From: Bog-473 sp035483935
GTDB taxonomy: Bacteria > Actinomycetota > Acidimicrobiia > Acidimicrobiales > RAAP-2
Reading direction: 5' to 3'
DNA length: 8,138 bases
NCBI GenBank assembly: GCA_035483935.1
Contig: DATHPK010000246.1
Coordinates: forward strand, 1 to 8,138
In this document: piece by piece, positions 6,599-8,138 of the stretch
How the letters are laid out: the number at the start of each line of letters is the position of its first letter
Position numbering within the stretch: position 1 is the stretch's first letter
The notes under the pieces: model-generated
The model's input: only the letters and a program-made list of their open reading frames with translations
Told to the model about the DNA's origin: nothing
Database searches by the model: none
Translations under genes and position numbers: made by a program

Positions 6599-6925
6599 GT
6601 CTCAGCGAAACGACCCGAGAGCGACGTTGACCGGCGCAACGCCGAACTCATCGGCAGTGAAGGTCCTCTCGGCGTTACCGATCTACGTCGCCTGCTCGGC
6701 CGATGTCACCTGCTCGGCTTCGATGCCGTCGCCGACTTCGATGCTGCGAGTCGCATCTCTCGACAGTGTCAACGCGCTGGCGTGATACCACGAGGCCCGG
6801 TCGACTGCACGATCTCCTCGATGGCCTACCGTCACGCAGCATCACTCCTCGCGCACGACACCGACTTAAGCCGGGTCGCAAGCGTCATCGGGATCGAGCT
6901 GGACCGCACTTCACTGCGCCTCTGA
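6599..6925 (+). pseudogene. Remnant of a VapC-type PIN-domain toxin gene (5' end and internal piece missing)
   Basis: The frame is open for 108 codons from just after the asnB stop to TGA at 6923-6925. No ATG, GTG or TTG occurs until deep inside the conserved domain. From codon 29 it reads as the C-terminal half of a VapC ribonuclease: LRRLLGRCHLLGFD (29-42), DFDAASRISRQCQRAGVIPRG with the DF..A..I.R.C...G...R pattern (46-66), VDCTISSMA (68-76, with the acidic D69 of the PIN active site) and LLAHDTDLSRVASVIGIEL (83-101, with D87 and D89). Codons 9-28 (DVDRRNAELIGSEGPLGVTD) resemble the stretch that normally precedes the M/L-E-VLAGARDE segment, but that segment, with the second acidic residue, is absent at codon 28/29 (6682/6683). 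The N-terminal VDTS motif with the first acidic residue is also absent. No VapB antitoxin is upstream. It is almost certainly not a working toxin. Base composition seems less GC-rich than in asnB and a TTA codon occurs at 6866. Confidence 0.75.
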
Positions 6926-6938
6926 ACGGAATCCGGCC

Positions 6939-8099
6939 TCATCCTCGCTCGTTGGTCAGGATCACCACGCCCGCGTTGGCGCCCCGGCCAACCGTGTGGG
7001 AGAGGGCGGCACGGGCGCCGTCGACCTGGCGGACCCCGCAATCGCCGCGCAGCTGGCGCACCAGCTCGACCACCTGGCCCAAGGCGGACGCGCCCAGCGG
7101 CTCACCCTTGGACAGGAGGCCGCCGCTCGGGTTGACGGGCAGGCGGCCGCCGAGCTTGGTGGCGCCCGAGTCGAGCAGCGCGGCGGATCCGCCCGGCTCG
7201 CACAGGCCGAGCTCCTCGCACGACTGCAGCTCACGCGCAGCGTCAGTGTCCTGGCACTCCACGACGTGGAGGTCCGACGGGCCGAGGCCGGCCTCCTCGT
7301 AGGCGGCGGTCGCGGCCAACGTGGTGGGTGGCGGCGCGGTGTCGTCGGCAAGGCCGGACAGCGGGGTCGACTCGCTCAGGACGGACCCGGCGATGTGCGA
7401 GCGCAGCACGGCCGCGGCCAGCGTGACCGGCGTCGAGGGTGCGGGCAGATCCGCACGGCGGAGCACCAGCGCGGCCGCGCCCTCGTTGGGTGAGCAGAGC
7501 ATGAAGAGGTGCAGCGGCTCGGACACGACCCGCGAAGCCAACACCTCTTCGACCGACGTCTCCTTTTGGTACATGGCGTCGGCATTGGTCGCGCCGTGCT
7601 TACGGTTCTTGACGACGACACGGGCCAGGTGGTCCTTGGTGACGCCCGAGGTCAGGCACAACCGCTGGGCCCGCATGGCGAAGAACGAGGGGGTGGCGGC
7701 GAGGCCCGCTTCCTCCTGCCAGGGGTCGAAGAAGGAGGAGCGGATGATGCCCCGGGGCATCTTCTCGGTGCCGAAGACGAGGACGGTGTCGTACTGCCCG
7801 GCACGGATGGCTGCCGCCGCCAGCATGAGCGCGGCGCCCCCGCTGGCGCAGCCGGCCTCGACGTCGACGATCGGCATCCCCGTCATGCCGAGCCTGCTGA
7901 GCACCTTGTGCCCCGTCGCCACCCCGCCGTAGGCGGTGCCGCAGAAGGCAGCCTGGAACCCGCCCTTGCCGATGCCGGCCTCGCGCAGCGCGGCGCGCAC
8001 GGCGACCACGCCCATGTCGGTCGTCGAGACGCCGTCGAAGCGCCCGAAGGGGTGCATGCCGACGCCGGCCACGACGACGGAGGAGGACGAGGCGCTCAT
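6939..8099 (-). CDS. Thiolase family protein (SCP2/lipid-transfer-type acetyl-CoA acetyltransferase-like)
   Basis: This 386-residue protein has normal length for SCP2/Ltp-type thiolases, which cleave or form 3-ketoacyl-CoA in fatty-acid, steroid or related degradation. It opens with VVVAGVGMHPFGR (8-20). The nucleophile is C84 in VEAGCASGG. CSPNEGAAALVL (202-213) is the usual central block. NPSGGLLSKGEPLGAS (323-338) replaces the canonical NxxGG...GHP block, with E333 where most thiolases have His. H368 in SHTVGRGANAGVVIL stands where SCP2 thiolases carry a His and where classical thiolases have the second Cys. Some members of this group are retro-aldolases or need an OB-fold (DUF35) partner, so the reaction is uncertain. 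ATG at 8099 overlaps a possible upstream stop as ATGA and there is no clear ribosome binding site, which fits translational coupling. It converges on the vapC remnant with 13 bases between stops. It is unrelated to the glycan genes on its other side. No TTA codon is visible. Confidence 0.93.
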   Translation of the reverse strand: MSASSSSVVVAGVGMHPFGRFDGVSTTDMGVVAVRAALREAGIGKGGFQAAFCGTAYGGVATGHKVLSRLGMTGMPIVDVEAGCASGGAALMLAAAAIRAGQYDTVLVFGTEKMPRGIIRSSFFDPWQEEAGLAATPSFFAMRAQRLCLTSGVTKDHLARVVVKNRKHGATNADAMYQKETSVEEVLASRVVSEPLHLFMLCSPNEGAAALVLRRADLPAPSTPVTLAAAVLRSHIAGSVLSESTPLSGLADDTAPPPTTLAATAAYEEAGLGPSDLHVVECQDTDAARELQSCEELGLCEPGGSAALLDSGATKLGGRLPVNPSGGLLSKGEPLGASALGQVVELVRQLRGDCGVRQVDGARAALSHTVGRGANAGVVILTNERG

Positions 8100-8138
8100 G
8101 GGGTGGCGTGGGTGGGCGCGTAGGCGTACGTCATGACG
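8097..8138 (-). CDS. Possible 3' end of an upstream gene overlapping the thiolase start
   Basis: On the minus strand, 13 codons ending VMTYAYAPTHATP run to a TGA (8099-8097 region) that overlaps the thiolase ATG as ATGA. Such overlaps are common in operons in this kind of genome, and thiolases of this type often follow an OB-fold partner or another acyl-CoA enzyme. The piece is too short to identify or even to prove coding. Confidence 0.3.

Noticed and set aside
6703..7302. 199-codon plus-strand open frame spanning the vapC remnant and the thiolase 3' end
   Set aside because: Another frame of 6599-6925 gives the clear PIN-domain sequence, and the rest is antisense to the thiolase. The translation is R, P and S rich with no motif.

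Overview
The window is GC-rich with strong G/C preference at third codon positions. It uses GTG and TTG as well as ATG starts, and genes overlap or sit close together. This suggests a high-GC actinobacterium. A lineage such as Acidimicrobiia is possible, but nothing here proves it. Six protein-coding genes are clear (one truncated by the left edge), one toxin gene remnant is visible, and a few codons of a possible further gene lie at the right edge. I see no tRNA, rRNA, CRISPR array, insertion sequence or origin.

Positions 1-6598 look like part of a cell-surface polysaccharide cluster. On the minus strand a NodB-type polysaccharide deacetylase (1059-217) runs into a family 4 glycosyltransferase (from 220, leaving the window) through a TTGA stop/start overlap. 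A divergent intergenic region (1060-1207) separates them from a plus-strand series: a WbpA-type nucleotide-sugar 6-dehydrogenase (1208-2464), a large GT-C-like polytopic membrane protein (2512-4464) and an AsnB-type glutamine amidotransferase/asparagine synthase (4640-6598). A plausible joint role is that the dehydrogenase makes a nucleotide-linked uronic acid, the glycosyltransferase and perhaps the membrane protein build or decorate the glycan, the deacetylase removes N-acetyl groups, and the AsnB-like enzyme may amidate the uronic acid carboxylate. That chain is inference from families and context.

Directly after asnB, positions 6599-6925 hold an open frame without a start codon. Its translation is the C-terminal part of a VapC PIN-domain ribonuclease, with the N-terminus and probably an internal piece missing. 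This looks like a recombination scar at the cluster's edge. It converges on a minus-strand SCP2/Ltp-type thiolase (8099-6939), which belongs to lipid or acyl-CoA metabolism and not to the glycan cluster. The thiolase start overlaps (ATGA) the possible end of an upstream gene that leaves the window at 8138.

Points worth a second look are the vapC scar, a very regular G4 motif upstream of the deacetylase, single TTA codons in each plus-strand glycan gene, the dehydrogenase/AsnB pairing, the orphan membrane protein with its C-terminal domain, and a thiolase with Glu where the usual GHP histidine would be. I did not find a clearly new multi-gene system.
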